A DNA stretch of 64,000 nucleotides from Verrucomicrobiaceae bacterium E54 (GCA_022548915.1 JAKZES010000021.1:1-64000); one strand, 5' to 3'; shown: positions 29,501 through 38,976, counted from the stretch's first letter. A program made the numbers and translations. Notes: generated from the sequence alone by a model not told the origin.

Positions 29501-32057
29501 TCAGCGCCTGCTCGCGGACCGTGGTGCCGCCGCATCGAGGCGGGTGGTGATGAAGGCGCCGGACGGCCGACTTCTCGACCATGCCGATGGCACTCCGGCC
29601 CTCGGAGAGTCGGCCCGCACGTGGCTCCTTGATGAAGTCGCCCCGGGGCAATTCACGCTCCGGGACGGTGTCGGCGGCCACTACCTCGCCCTGAGCTCCA
29701 CGGATGGGGTCGAGCCACTGCGCGAGGTCTTCGCCTCGTTCGACCAGCGGATCGAAAGCACCTCGCCTTCATCTCCGATCGCCGCCCACTGGAGCCTGCG
29801 CGTGGGGCCGCTGGGCGGATCGGAAGCCGTGCGCTCGCTGCTGAACTTCGATCTAACAGGGCTTCCGACGAACCCCGACTCGGTCGAGTTGAGGTTGGTC
29901 CGTGGGGCGAACGCGGCCGGCGACCCGGCTGATCTCGACCAGGATTTTGCGGTCTATCAACTGGCTCGCGGTTTCGTGAACGGCCAGGCCACCTGGCTCT
30001 CGGCCGGCACCGGCGTGCCGTGGACGCCCCCCGGCGGCGATGTGGCCGGAGACGCATTGGTTTCGATTCCCTACAACCCATCGGCTGCCGGCGAAGGACA
30101 AGCTCTCGTCTTCCCGGATCAGCCGGCATTTCGCTCAGCGGTCGAATCGGCCATCGCGGCGGGCACTCCGTTCAACCTGCTGATTCGCTCGAACCGGGAA
30201 GACAACCTGCAACGCAGCGAGGCCTACCTCGCTTCGTCCGAGCAGGAGGCGACGATCGCCCCGCGTCTGGTGCTCGATTACCGCACCGCCTTCGCAGCCG
30301 GTGCCGAAGTGGTGCTCGATGCCGCGGGTGCGGACCGCTTCGCCCTCAAGCCGGTCTCCGAGGGCGGGCAGGCGCTGATGCATCTGGAAAGCGGTATCCA
30401 TCTTCTCCCGGGCGCAGATGGAATCGTGCTCGCCCGCGACATCGGAGCCGACGCGGGCTGGACACTCACGCCGCCTTTGTCCTCCCGGATCATTCTCGGA
30501 TCCGAGGGCGCGATGCTGTCCGGCTCCGGAGTGGATCGAATGGTCGGTGTCGCGCCTGCCGGCACCACCGGAAACGCCCTCCGCTGGGAAGTCTTCGAGA
30601 CACCGGACGGCACCATTCGGGTCGTGCATGCCGCCAGCGGTCAGTTCCTCACGCTGGTCGAGGAGGCCTCCGAGTGGATCCAGGTTCCGATTGTCGAAGA
30701 CATCCGCATTCGTTCAAGCGACGAAGCCCAGGCGATCGACGCGGACCTCGCGGCGGGTTCGATCAATGCCACCACCAGCTTCCGCTCGCTGATGCGCTTC
30801 GACCTCTCCGGCCTGCCGCCGGGCTTCACACCCACCGATGCCGAGCTCGCGCTCGACGTCCGGATCCGGGACGCCACGTCGGAAGGCGCGGCGCACACGC
30901 TCCAACTCTTCAAGCTCACCCAACCCTACCGCTTCACCGGAGCGACCTGGACCACCGCCGGACCCGGCCCATGGAACCAGCCTGGAGGCACCCACGATCC
31001 CGCCGTACTCGGCACGGCCGCGGCGAATCCGGCGAACGTCAACCCGGGTCAGGACCTCGTTTTCCCGGGCAACGCTGCTTTCGTATCCGCCGTGCAGGGC
31101 GCGTTGGCGGGCGAGCTCGACCTGCTGCTCCGTTCCGACCGCGAGAATACCGGACGCAGCTTCTTCTGGCTGGCGTCGAAGGAGGACGACGGCGTGAACG
31201 GCCTCGAAGGCCCCAGGCTGCGGGTGCGCGGGACTGCAGGCCACCGACTCGTGCTCCGGCCGCCGGGGACCGAGGGGGCCCAGGCCTTCCGCTGGGTCGA
31301 TGCCGGGGAGGCGGGCACGCTCCTTCAGGAAACGGCGTCCGGACGATTTCTCACCACCACCGGCGGCAGTCTGGAAACCACTCTCGATCCGGCGGCCGCC
31401 ACCGCCATCCAAATCACCGAGCCCGAATCCGGATCCTCACTGGATGGCAGCCAGCTCGACACGACCTACCTCTGGACCTGGTTCGGCGCCGTCGATCCAT
31501 CGTCGCACCCGTGGCATTTCCACACCGAACTCGGGTGGGTCTATGTCGGTTGGCAGGGAACCGATTCGCTGTGGGGCTGGATGGATGGCATGGGGTGGAT
31601 CTACACCAGCGAACTCGCCTATCCGCTGTGCTTTTCCGAGCAACGGAAGGAGTGGATGCTGGTCGAGCACCTTCCGGATGAAGGGGAGGTCTGCTTCACC
31701 GGATTGAGCTCCCACACGGAGCACAGGCGTCCTTCGGCCGCGGGCTTCGATGTCTCCGCGTGGCTGGAAATGGGAGCGATTCCGCCACCGCCGACCTCGC
31801 CGCCGCAAGGCCCCGCCGACTTCCCGCCGGATACCGAGCCTGTCCTCGCCCGATCCACCCGCCTGCTCAAGGGGCCCGACCCGGATGCGTGGCGGCTGGT
31901 GACCTACGGAAATCCCGAGGAGGCGCTCGTTCTCCGGGAAAGTTCCGATTTGAACACCTGGTCATGGGTCGATGAACTGCATCCCATCGATCGCGGACCC
32001 ATCATTTTCCAACTCACCCGGGCGACCGACGCAGCCTTCTGGCGGACCGGACCATGA
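26520..32057 (+). CDS. Giant exported glycan-active protein with toroid-like and CBM-like domains
   Basis: 1845 residues with signal peptide (TAAAVAFCLALAWVVAPAAGQ). Residues about 30-330 are beta-rich. About 340-770 form an alpha-helical region with aromatic-rich helices (YIEYMLSRKKFLFTTDES, DTWQNSLQLYRATGD, YFWTGYAPRFIDLLLLYEAT) resembling (alpha/alpha)n toroids of glycoside hydrolases or polysaccharide lyases. Two DNRLRE-like domains follow (about 1085-1265: RSLLNFDLTGLP; about 1405-1570: RSLMRFDLSGLP). A Trp-rich domain (HFHTELGWVYVGWQG, then GMGWIYTSELAYP) and a tail (ESSDLNTWSWV, FWRTG) complete it. No named family fits with confidence, so the catalytic type is open. The next gene, a symporter, follows 96 bp later. 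Confidence 0.75.
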   Translation: MEEASRFGTASGGRTAAAVAFCLALAWVVAPAAGQPLTNGSWTIDRIDGETVRLTGPDGATADFGMTFRVFLATSDPKPAKTQVSGVDYNGGTSWVASVPDPDSGIGGGDNPDWGDGFDPDIVTNPGSRTANLFNAAASKEIRPTGDTVEADGIRYQFAADPTFAFSTRIAFDAETGVPTITTTLESTGTAWFSVAYLGAPASSFADTEQVWQPLVWQGRRFPSTSYLTASYHCPVPSTLVTKAGSTVGVVAHPAEFPFMPLPVFENSRFGVAVRNAAGEAQPILAAPILGGTGSRLTAGQSFTFRMCPFVATGDTTIAFERIARDLYDFRDVRHNQIGSMNTALDNMLAYGMSDYSQFLEEEKGCSYATDAPGAVKNVSSLSPLDMALTTDDETIWKRRAYPYIEYMLSRKKFLFTTDESQNIQNPSYTLEGPVAPISELVALNRISNGAASEMLELAEAEYESSRVRNLNVAEPGDTWQNSLQLYRATGDASYLQTAIEGADAYIARRITDLPEDFNDPDAALYFWTGYAPRFIDLLLLYEATGEQRFLDASWKAARFFAMHCWFAPRIPDENVTVNQGNQAPVYYYLEKRTVGPISIPEETVPAWRVSAQGLTCESSGTSTGHRAIFMANYAPWFLRLAWLKDDDFLRDIARSAIVGRWMNFPGYHMNTARTTVYEKPDYPLRPFNQLSYNSFHFNHIWPLMSVALDYLVTDAETRSDGAISFEREFIEGYAYLQSSYYGMRPGEFHGEQPVRLWMPKGLAEVSSNELNYIAARGEDTLCLAFTNQNFSEEAATVTLDTELVPALSGRTRTARVWIDNQPAAAVQVSDGRFSLTVPAKGIAAVIIDTTEVVPVFQEGFADLSESDAWVEGHLEWTDPAARAMILNFGSRYRSFYFYLKDSKRAFSPLRLRYEIDGRYGEAADADFPWEFTVPLGSGDESVLFELEATRPDGVVEAFGPSVLVKDASGGFRLGDSTATRRVIPGSTAARVPGQRLLADRGAAASRRVVMKAPDGRLLDHADGTPALGESARTWLLDEVAPGQFTLRDGVGGHYLALSSTDGVEPLREVFASFDQRIESTSPSSPIAAHWSLRVGPLGGSEAVRSLLNFDLTGLPTNPDSVELRLVRGANAAGDPADLDQDFAVYQLARGFVNGQATWLSAGTGVPWTPPGGDVAGDALVSIPYNPSAAGEGQALVFPDQPAFRSAVESAIAAGTPFNLLIRSNREDNLQRSEAYLASSEQEATIAPRLVLDYRTAFAAGAEVVLDAAGADRFALKPVSEGGQALMHLESGIHLLPGADGIVLARDIGADAGWTLTPPLSSRIILGSEGAMLSGSGVDRMVGVAPAGTTGNALRWEVFETPDGTIRVVHAASGQFLTLVEEASEWIQVPIVEDIRIRSSDEAQAIDADLAAGSINATTSFRSLMRFDLSGLPPGFTPTDAELALDVRIRDATSEGAAHTLQLFKLTQPYRFTGATWTTAGPGPWNQPGGTHDPAVLGTAAANPANVNPGQDLVFPGNAAFVSAVQGALAGELDLLLRSDRENTGRSFFWLASKEDDGVNGLEGPRLRVRGTAGHRLVLRPPGTEGAQAFRWVDAGEAGTLLQETASGRFLTTTGGSLETTLDPAAATAIQITEPESGSSLDGSQLDTTYLWTWFGAVDPSSHPWHFHTELGWVYVGWQGTDSLWGWMDGMGWIYTSELAYPLCFSEQRKEWMLVEHLPDEGEVCFTGLSSHTEHRRPSAAGFDVSAWLEMGAIPPPPTSPPQGPADFPPDTEPVLARSTRLLKGPDPDAWRLVTYGNPEEALVLRESSDLNTWSWVDELHPIDRGPIIFQLTRATDAAFWRTGP

Positions 32058-32153
32058 TCGGTGGGTTCGTCATCGCCGAACTGGACCTCGCCCTGCCGGA
32101 TTCTGCGGATGGGTGGAACCCGTGACACCCGATAGAATCCGACCCGACCCTCC

Positions 32154-33884
32154 ATGCACTCCGCCGACTGGATCGTCCTCAGCGCCTACCTCGCCGCCAC
32201 GGTGGGGATCGGCGTGCTGCTGGGGCGCAAGGTGAAGAGCACCGCCGACCTGTTCGCCGCCGGCGGGGCCTCGCCGTGGTGGGCCAGCGGACTCAGCGCC
32301 TTCATGACGATGTTCTCCGCCAACACCTTCGTGGTGTGGGGCGGCATGGCCTACGAGCACGGCATCGTCGCGATCATGGTCAACCTCTGCTACGGCATCG
32401 CCGCGCTGCTGGCGGGCTACACGGTCGCCGGAAAATGGAAGCGGCTCGGCATCCGCACCCCGGCGGAATTCGTCGAGCGCCGCTTCGGCAAGGGCGCGCT
32501 GCACTTCTACACCTGGTCGATGATGATCTACCGCATGGTCGGCGCGGCGGGCGCCCTCTACGCCATCGCCACCCTCACCGTGGCGGTGACCCGCGGCAGC
32601 GACACCGCCGTCAGCGTCGGCGGAATGCCGCCGGAACTGGTCACCGCGATCCTGATCTTCGCCGCGGTGGTCGTCCTCTACACCATGATCGGCGGATTGT
32701 GGGCGGTGCTGATGACCGACGTGATCCAGTTCATCGTGCTCAACGTCGCGGTGATCTTCGTGGTGGCGCTGATCCTGCTCGATATCGGCGGGCTCGGCGG
32801 CTTCATCGCGCAGGCCCCGGAGGGTTTCCTGTCGCTCACCTCGGGGCGCTACACCTGGTTCTTCCTCTTCGGCTGGGTGGCGATCCACTACTTCATGATC
32901 GGTGCCGAGTTCGCCTTCGTGCAGCGCTACCTGTGCGTGCCCACCGCGCGCGACGCCCGCCGGGGCACGGTGCTGTTCGGCTTGATGTATCTCTTTTCGC
33001 CGTTCCTCTGGCTGCTCCCTCCCCTGCTGTGGCGCGTGCAGAGCCCGATCCCGGAAGGGGCGACCGACGACATGATCCGCGTCCTCAAGGAGGAGGCCTA
33101 CATCAAGTCCTGCCGCCATGTCCTGCCCATCGGCATGGTCGGGCTGATGATGGCCGCGATGTTTTCCGCCACGGCCAGCCTGATCAGCTCGCAGCTCAAT
33201 GTCTTTTCCGGTGTCCTCACCCATGACATCTACCGTCCGTTGAGGAACCAGATCACCGACCGCAGCCTCCTCCTTGCAGGAAGACTCTTCACGCTCCTGT
33301 TAGGCGCCGTGATCGCCGGCATCGCCCTGTGCATCCCGATGCTCGGCGGCGCGGAGCGGGTGATCATTTCCATCACCGAGCTGATGGTGGTGCCGCTGCT
33401 CGCGCCCATCCTCATCGGCCTGCTCAGCAGGAAGGTGAACGTCGGCGCCCTGTGGCTCACCGCAGGGATCTGCATTCCGCTGGGGCTCATGCTGCACTTC
33501 AGGCTGATCGTGCCGCCACAGGACAGCGCCATCGGACAATGGCTCTTCGACCAGTCGAAGACCTTCGTCGGCGTGGTGCTGCCGATGGTCATCGTCCTCG
33601 TCGCCCACCTGCGGGCGCGGGGCGTCGACCACCGCTGGCGGCGGATCGAGGCACTGCAGGCCGCCGAGACCGAGGCGGAAGCCACGCGAACCGGCAGGGC
33701 CGACGCCGCCCCGGCGCGCATCGTCGGCTGGAGCATGGTGGTGCTCGGCGCCGGCATGACCTGCCTGATTCCGCTCAATCCCGGCCAGCGGAGCATCATT
33801 CTGCTCTTTGCCCTCCTGGTCGCCGCCATCGGGCTCGCGATGCTCGGCGGCGCAAGATACCTTCAATCCCGCAACGCTTCATGA
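32154..33884 (+). CDS. Sodium:solute symporter (SSS family)
   Basis: 576 residues with about 13 hydrophobic helices. The N-terminus DWIVLSAYLAATVGIGVLLG and the segment FAAGGASPWWASGLSAFMTM match the first two helices of SSS transporters, including the small-residue-rich sodium-site helix. RLGIRTPAEFVERRFGK is the conserved loop after helix 3, and FSATASLISSQLNVFSGVLTHDIY is the helix 8 signature. It likely imports a sugar, uronate or sialate-like product with sodium. Its TGA overlaps the ATG of the FAD oxidoreductase, so the two form an operon downstream of the giant secreted protein. Confidence 0.92.
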   Translation: MHSADWIVLSAYLAATVGIGVLLGRKVKSTADLFAAGGASPWWASGLSAFMTMFSANTFVVWGGMAYEHGIVAIMVNLCYGIAALLAGYTVAGKWKRLGIRTPAEFVERRFGKGALHFYTWSMMIYRMVGAAGALYAIATLTVAVTRGSDTAVSVGGMPPELVTAILIFAAVVVLYTMIGGLWAVLMTDVIQFIVLNVAVIFVVALILLDIGGLGGFIAQAPEGFLSLTSGRYTWFFLFGWVAIHYFMIGAEFAFVQRYLCVPTARDARRGTVLFGLMYLFSPFLWLLPPLLWRVQSPIPEGATDDMIRVLKEEAYIKSCRHVLPIGMVGLMMAAMFSATASLISSQLNVFSGVLTHDIYRPLRNQITDRSLLLAGRLFTLLLGAVIAGIALCIPMLGGAERVIISITELMVVPLLAPILIGLLSRKVNVGALWLTAGICIPLGLMLHFRLIVPPQDSAIGQWLFDQSKTFVGVVLPMVIVLVAHLRARGVDHRWRRIEALQAAETEAEATRTGRADAAPARIVGWSMVVLGAGMTCLIPLNPGQRSIILLFALLVAAIGLAMLGGARYLQSRNAS

Positions 33885-36157
33885 TCCACGAAGGCCCCAC
33901 CACCATCCGGCAACTCAAGACCGAAAGCCCCGAATCCGACCTCGTCGTCGTCGGCGGCGGACTGGCGGGCACCTGCGCCGCGATCGCAGCCGCCCGGGAA
34001 GGCCTGCGGGTGGTCCTCGTCCAGGACCGCCCGGTCCTGGGCGGCAACGCCTCGAGCGAGGTCAGGCTGTGGGTCCTCGGCGCGACCTCCCACATGGGAA
34101 ACAACAACCGCTGGTCGCGCGAGGGCGGCATCATCAACGAGATCCTCGAGGAGAACGTCTATCGCAACCGCCAGGGCCATCCCTACATCCTCGACACCAT
34201 CCTGTTGGAGAAGGTCGTCGAGGAACCGAACATCACCCTGTTGCTCAACACGGCGGTGCATGAGGTCGAGAAGAGCGACCCGGACACCGTGTCGGCCGTT
34301 GTCGCCTTCTGCCCGCAGAACTCGACCCGCTACGTACTGCGCGCTCCCCTTTTCTGTGACGCCTCGGGCGACGGCATCGTCGCCTTCCTCGCTGGCGCGG
34401 CCTTCCGCATGGGGGCGGAGTCGGCGGATGAGTTCGGCGAGGGATTCGCGCCCGATGAAGGCTACGGCCACCTGCTCGGCCACTCGCTGTACTTCTACAC
34501 CAAGGACGTCGGCACGCCGGTCCGCTTCACCGCCCCGAGCTGGGCGCTCAAGGACGTCAGCGGCATCGCCCGCCACCGCCGCTTCAACACCAACATGCAG
34601 GGCTGCAACTTCTGGTGGCTCGAATACGGCGGCCGGCTCGACACGGTGCACGACACCGAAACGATCAAGTGGGAGCTGTGGAAGGTCGTCTACGGCATCT
34701 GGGACCACATCAAGAACTCCGGCGAGCACCCCGAAGCGGAAAACCTGATCCTCGAATGGGTCGGACACATTCCGGGAAAACGCGAAAGCCGCCGCTTCGA
34801 GGGCGACTACCTCATGCGCCAGCAGGACGTCATCGGGCAGACGCCCTTCGAGGATGTCGTCGCGCATGGCGGCTGGGCGCTCGACCTGCATCCCGCCGAC
34901 GGGGTCTATTCCGAGCGCGCCGGCTGCACCCAGTGGCACGCCAAGGGGGTCTACGGCATCCCGTGGCGTTGCTACTACAGCCGCAATATTTCGAACCTGT
35001 TCCTCGCCGGCCGCATCATCAGCGCGACCCACGTTGCCTTCGGCTCCACCCGGGTGATGGCGACCTGCGCCGCTGGCGGCCAGGCCGTCGGCACCGCCGC
35101 CGCTCTTTGCCGCGAGCGCGCCTGCCTGCCACGGGAGATCGCGGGCGACGATGCCCTGCGCGAACTCCAGCAGCGACTCGACCGGGCCGGCCAGTTCCTG
35201 CCGGGGATCGATCCCGACGACCCCGACGATCTCGCTCCCGCCGCCACCGCCACCGCAAGCTCGCAGTTGCGACTCGGCGAACTTCCCGGCAATCACGCCT
35301 GGTTGCGGCTCGACAGCGGCTGGGCCATGCTGTTGCCGCTCGCGGAAGGTCCGTGTCCGGTCTTCGGCTTCGAGATCTCCAGCGAACAACATGGAGCACT
35401 CCGTGTCGAACTCCGGCGGGCCAGGAAGGCTGCCAACTTCACGCCCGATGAACTGATCGAGGCGATCGAGGTCCCCTTCCCCGAGGGCGAAACGCGCATC
35501 GAGGCCCGCTTCCGCACGCCGGTCACGCGCGAAGGCTACCATTTCGTCAAACTCAACGAGCACCCGGCCATCCACGTCCGGCTCAGCGATGAACGCCGGA
35601 CCGGCGTCCTCGCGGTTTCCAACGCCTACAACAAGGCCGTTGCGACCTCGAGCATGCAGACACCGCCCGAGGAAACCGGAATCGATTCCTTCGAGTTCTG
35701 GCTCCCGAAACGGCGCCCCGAGGGTCGCAACCTCGCCATGACGATCAATCCTCCACTCGATGTCTTCGGTCCTGCCAACGTGACCCGGGGCCCGGCACGC
35801 CCGACCCGCACCGTGAATGCCTGGGTCGCCGACCCCGCCGACCGGGAGCCGGAACTCGTGCTCACATGGCCCGAACCGGTCCAGATCGGCCGGGTGATCC
35901 TCGAATTCGACGCCGACTGGGACCACCCGATGGAGAGCGTGCTCATGACCCACCCTGAAGAAGTGGTCCCGTTCCTGGTGCGCGACTTTGATCTCCTGGA
36001 TGAGGCGGGCGACGTTGTCGCGGCAGCCCGGGACCACCGGTCGGCTCGCTTTGACCAGCCATTCCCCCATCCTTTGACGACCCGCCGTCTGACCCTGCGC
36101 GTGCATGCGACCCACGGCTCCCCGGCGGCCGTGTTCCGGATCCGTGTGCTGCCCTGA
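33881..36157 (+). CDS. FAD-dependent oxidoreductase (FAD_oxidored/PF12831-like), cytoplasmic
   Basis: 758 residues, no signal peptide. A dinucleotide-binding motif VVVGGGLAGTCAAIAAA near residues 21-37 is followed by VLGGNASSEVRLWVLGA. A second FAD segment is NLFLAGRIISATHVAFGSTRVMATCAAGGQAVG, typical of this family. From about residue 440 a beta-sandwich extension (VFGFEISSEQHGALRVELRRA, later VLTWPEPVQIGRVILEFDADWD) is appended, which may bind a sugar. Members commonly occur in polysaccharide loci and may oxidise or isomerise sugars; substrate is unknown. Start ATG overlaps the symporter stop (ATGA). Confidence 0.85.
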   Translation: MIHEGPTTIRQLKTESPESDLVVVGGGLAGTCAAIAAAREGLRVVLVQDRPVLGGNASSEVRLWVLGATSHMGNNNRWSREGGIINEILEENVYRNRQGHPYILDTILLEKVVEEPNITLLLNTAVHEVEKSDPDTVSAVVAFCPQNSTRYVLRAPLFCDASGDGIVAFLAGAAFRMGAESADEFGEGFAPDEGYGHLLGHSLYFYTKDVGTPVRFTAPSWALKDVSGIARHRRFNTNMQGCNFWWLEYGGRLDTVHDTETIKWELWKVVYGIWDHIKNSGEHPEAENLILEWVGHIPGKRESRRFEGDYLMRQQDVIGQTPFEDVVAHGGWALDLHPADGVYSERAGCTQWHAKGVYGIPWRCYYSRNISNLFLAGRIISATHVAFGSTRVMATCAAGGQAVGTAAALCRERACLPREIAGDDALRELQQRLDRAGQFLPGIDPDDPDDLAPAATATASSQLRLGELPGNHAWLRLDSGWAMLLPLAEGPCPVFGFEISSEQHGALRVELRRARKAANFTPDELIEAIEVPFPEGETRIEARFRTPVTREGYHFVKLNEHPAIHVRLSDERRTGVLAVSNAYNKAVATSSMQTPPEETGIDSFEFWLPKRRPEGRNLAMTINPPLDVFGPANVTRGPARPTRTVNAWVADPADREPELVLTWPEPVQIGRVILEFDADWDHPMESVLMTHPEEVVPFLVRDFDLLDEAGDVVAAARDHRSARFDQPFPHPLTTRRLTLRVHATHGSPAAVFRIRVLP

Positions 36158-36170
36158 ACGATGATCCATC

Positions 36171-36199
36171 CCGCCCCGCGCGGCAGAGGCGGTTTTCTT
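36171..36199 (+). terminator. Terminator after symporter/oxidoreductase operon
   Basis: Stem CCGCC/GGCGG (36171-36175 with 36188-36192) with an inner CCGCGCGG palindrome is followed by TTTTCTTT. It lies 13 bp after the oxidoreductase stop. Confidence 0.75.
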
Positions 36200-36288
36200 T
36201 CAGCTCCGTGATGCCACGAAACTCTGGCAGTTTTCCTTTCCGACCGGGCTCCGAAGCTTTAGGAATCCAGATACTAAACTTCAAACCC

Positions 36289-38055
36289 ATGTCATCCGCA
36301 TCCGCGACCACCCCGCTCCGCGACGCCGTGATCCGGCTCGCCGGTTACTCCCAGGACGGCATCCAGTCGATCGGTGGATTTCTCGCCCAGCTTGCCGGAT
36401 CCACCGCCCAGGACGTCATGACCTACATGACCATCCCAAGCACCATTTCCGGCGGCCCGAGCATCTTCCAGGTCCATCTGGGCTCCGGCGAGGTGCTCCA
36501 CCCCGGTGACGAGGCCGACACGCTGGTCGCCTTCTATCAGGATTCCTACGAGGACCACCTCGGAGCGCTGCGCGACGGTGGCATCTGCTTCTACGACAGC
36601 GACCAGGTGACCGAGTTGAAGGAAGAGCGCGACATTCGCCACATCGGAGTCCCCTTCACCTCGGCCTCGATCGAGGCGATCGGCGGCTCCGCCAAGGACC
36701 GCGGCAAGAACATCTTCGTCCTCGGCATGCTGTGCGCCGTCTACAAGCTCGACCGCGAGAAACTGGTCGAGATCATCACCCGCAAGTTCGGGAGGAAATC
36801 CGAGGATGTCCTGCGCAACGCGCTGCTGGCCTTCGACGCAGGTTACTCCTATCCGGTCCACGACATCAACCACATGCCCTTCGCGCCCGGCGAGAACGAG
36901 GAGGCCAACCGGATCTCGACCGACGGCAACACGATGCTCGCGCTCGGGCTTATCGCCGGCGGGTGCCGCTACGGCGCCGGCTACCCGATCACCCCCTGGA
37001 CCAGCATCATGGAGCTGCTCCGCTCCGAACTGCCGAAGTACGGCGGCATGTTCATCCAGGCCGAGGACGAGCTCGCCGCCGTCGCCCTCGCGATCGGCGC
37101 GTCCTACGCCGGCCACCTGGCGGTGACCGGTTCATCCGGCCCCGGGCTGTCGCTCAAGTCCGAGGCCATCGGCTACGCCACGATGGCCGAACTGCCGCTG
37201 GTGGTGGTCAACATCCAACGGGGCGGACCTTCCACCGGCATGCCGACTTCGGTGGAGCAGTCGGACCTGATGCAGGCGATCTACGGCTCCCACGGCGACT
37301 CACCCCGCGTCGTGCTCGCCCCGCGCGACGTCGAGGACTGCTTCTACACCGCCGTGCGCGCCTGCCAGATCGCCCGCGACTACTCGACGCCCGTCATCAT
37401 CCTCTCCGATCAGGCCATCGCGACCCGGACCGAGGCCTTCCCCGAGCCGGATCTCGAAGAACACTGGGTCGAGCCGATGCTCGATCTCTCGGCCTGCCCG
37501 GCCGACTGCAAACCCTACCCGCTCGACCGGATCACACGCCACGCGCCGCCCGGCTGCCCGTCGCCCGAGGGAAAATATCCGGTCGTCACCGGCCTCGAGC
37601 ACGACGAGTGGGGCCATCCTTCGGCCAATCCGGAGATGCACGAGAAGATGTCGGCGAAGCGCCGCGAGAAGCTCATCAAGCTCGCCAACTCCTTGCCCGC
37701 CCCCGACTTCTTCGGCGACGAGCAGGGCGATCTCCTCTTCGTCGGATGGGGTTCCACCTACGGCCCCATCAAGGAGGCCGCCGAGCGGCTCCGCAACGAG
37801 GGCTACAAGGTCGGTTCGATCCACCTGCGCAACATCCATCCGCTGCGCAACGGCATCGGCACCATCTTCCGGCGCTTCAAGCACGTCCTCGTTCCCGAGA
37901 TGAACGACCCCGGCATCTACGGTTTCGGCCAGCTTGCCACCCTGCTGCGGGCCGTCACGTGCAACCCGAACATCCAATCCTTCAACAAGATCCAGGGCCT
38001 GACCTTCCGGGTCCGGGAAATCCATGAACGAGCCCTGAAGGTGCTGAAACGGTAA
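36289..38055 (+). CDS. korA: 2-oxoacid:ferredoxin oxidoreductase, fused gamma-alpha subunit
   Basis: 588 residues. Residues about 8-190 form the gamma (POR_N/KorC-like) domain (AGYSQDGIQSIGGFLAQLAG), and about 200 onward the alpha domain with YGAGYPITPWTSIMELL and LAVTGSSGPGLSLKSEAIGYA, LPLVVVNIQRGGPSTGMPTS. The C-terminal domain includes VGWGSTYGPIKEA and HLRNIHPLRNGI. With KorB it oxidatively decarboxylates a 2-oxoacid (2-oxoglutarate or pyruvate) using TPP and reduces ferredoxin. The fused form is standard for two-subunit KGOR. I use the ATG at 36289; an earlier in-frame ATG at 36208 adds a tail with no family match. korB follows 36 bp downstream. Confidence 0.92.
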   Translation: MSSASATTPLRDAVIRLAGYSQDGIQSIGGFLAQLAGSTAQDVMTYMTIPSTISGGPSIFQVHLGSGEVLHPGDEADTLVAFYQDSYEDHLGALRDGGICFYDSDQVTELKEERDIRHIGVPFTSASIEAIGGSAKDRGKNIFVLGMLCAVYKLDREKLVEIITRKFGRKSEDVLRNALLAFDAGYSYPVHDINHMPFAPGENEEANRISTDGNTMLALGLIAGGCRYGAGYPITPWTSIMELLRSELPKYGGMFIQAEDELAAVALAIGASYAGHLAVTGSSGPGLSLKSEAIGYATMAELPLVVVNIQRGGPSTGMPTSVEQSDLMQAIYGSHGDSPRVVLAPRDVEDCFYTAVRACQIARDYSTPVIILSDQAIATRTEAFPEPDLEEHWVEPMLDLSACPADCKPYPLDRITRHAPPGCPSPEGKYPVVTGLEHDEWGHPSANPEMHEKMSAKRREKLIKLANSLPAPDFFGDEQGDLLFVGWGSTYGPIKEAAERLRNEGYKVGSIHLRNIHPLRNGIGTIFRRFKHVLVPEMNDPGIYGFGQLATLLRAVTCNPNIQSFNKIQGLTFRVREIHERALKVLKR

Positions 38056-38091
38056 GCCCAGCGCCAGGAAAGCCAATCCCCCATCCCACCC

Positions 38092-38976
38092 ATGAGCAGT
38101 TCCACCGAGAAACTCACCAAGAAGCAGCTCAAGGCCGACCACCCGACCTGGTGCCCGGCCTGCGGCGACTTCGCCGTGCTGGCCTCCTTCTTCAATGTCG
38201 TCCAGAAGCTCGGGATCCCGCACGAGAAGATCGTCTGCGTGGCCGGGATCGGCTGCTCGTCGCGCTTCCCCTACTTCGTGAATGCCCACGGCATCCATTT
38301 CATCCACGGCCGTGCGGTGCCGCTGGCGACCGGCATCTCCCTTTCGCGTCCGGACCTGCATGTCTTCGTCTTCGGCGGCGACGGCGACGGCTACTCGATC
38401 GGCGGCAACCACCTCACCCATGCCGCGCGCAAGAACGTCAACCTGTCGTACGTGATCATGGACAACTTCGTCTATGGCCTGACCAAGAACCAGACCTCTC
38501 CGACGACGCCGATCGGGCATCCGTCGAAGACCGATCCCCGTGGGGCCATCGACCGACCGATCAACCCGATGGCGCAGCTTGTCGCCAGCGGTGCCACCTT
38601 CATTGCCCGCACCCATGCGGCCCAGGTGAAGCACATGAACGAGATGTTCGAGCGGGCCATCCTGCATCCCGGCTTCGCGGTGGTCGAAACCCTCTCGGAA
38701 TGCACGATGTTCTATCCCGGGTCCTTCGACTCGGCCAATCCCCGCAAGGGCGGCGTCTTCGACCTCGTCGATGAGGAAAACCAGAACCTCGAATCGACCG
38801 CCGCGGCGATGGCGCTCGCGGAAGAGGATTTCCCTGGCAAGTTCGGCGTCTACTACGAGACCCGGAGGCCCACCAAGAACGAACTCGAATGGCAGTGGGT
38901 CGAGGACGCACAGGCCCAAACCCCCGACCTCTCCGAAAAGGATCTTCTGCGCCAGCGTTTCGCGGGAATGAGGTGA
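38092..38976 (+). CDS. korB: 2-oxoacid:ferredoxin oxidoreductase, beta subunit
   Basis: 294 residues. WCPACGDFAVL near residue 20 and GIGCSSR near 57 carry the cysteines for the [4Fe-4S] cluster. GGDGDGYSIGGNH near 101 binds Mg-TPP, and VIMDNFVYGLTKNQTSPTTP is a conserved family stretch. It completes the enzyme with KorA, supplying the TPP and iron-sulfur sites. No separate ferredoxin gene is adjacent, so the electron acceptor is encoded elsewhere. The end of the protein lies 88 bp from the convergent permease gene. Confidence 0.93.
   Translation: MSSSTEKLTKKQLKADHPTWCPACGDFAVLASFFNVVQKLGIPHEKIVCVAGIGCSSRFPYFVNAHGIHFIHGRAVPLATGISLSRPDLHVFVFGGDGDGYSIGGNHLTHAARKNVNLSYVIMDNFVYGLTKNQTSPTTPIGHPSKTDPRGAIDRPINPMAQLVASGATFIARTHAAQVKHMNEMFERAILHPGFAVVETLSECTMFYPGSFDSANPRKGGVFDLVDEENQNLESTAAAMALAEEDFPGKFGVYYETRRPTKNELEWQWVEDAQAQTPDLSEKDLLRQRFAGMR

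Noticed and set aside
33863-36169. 768-residue minus-strand frame opposite the FAD oxidoreductase
   Set aside because: Mirror frame; the plus strand has the FAD-binding motifs and an overlapping start with the symporter.
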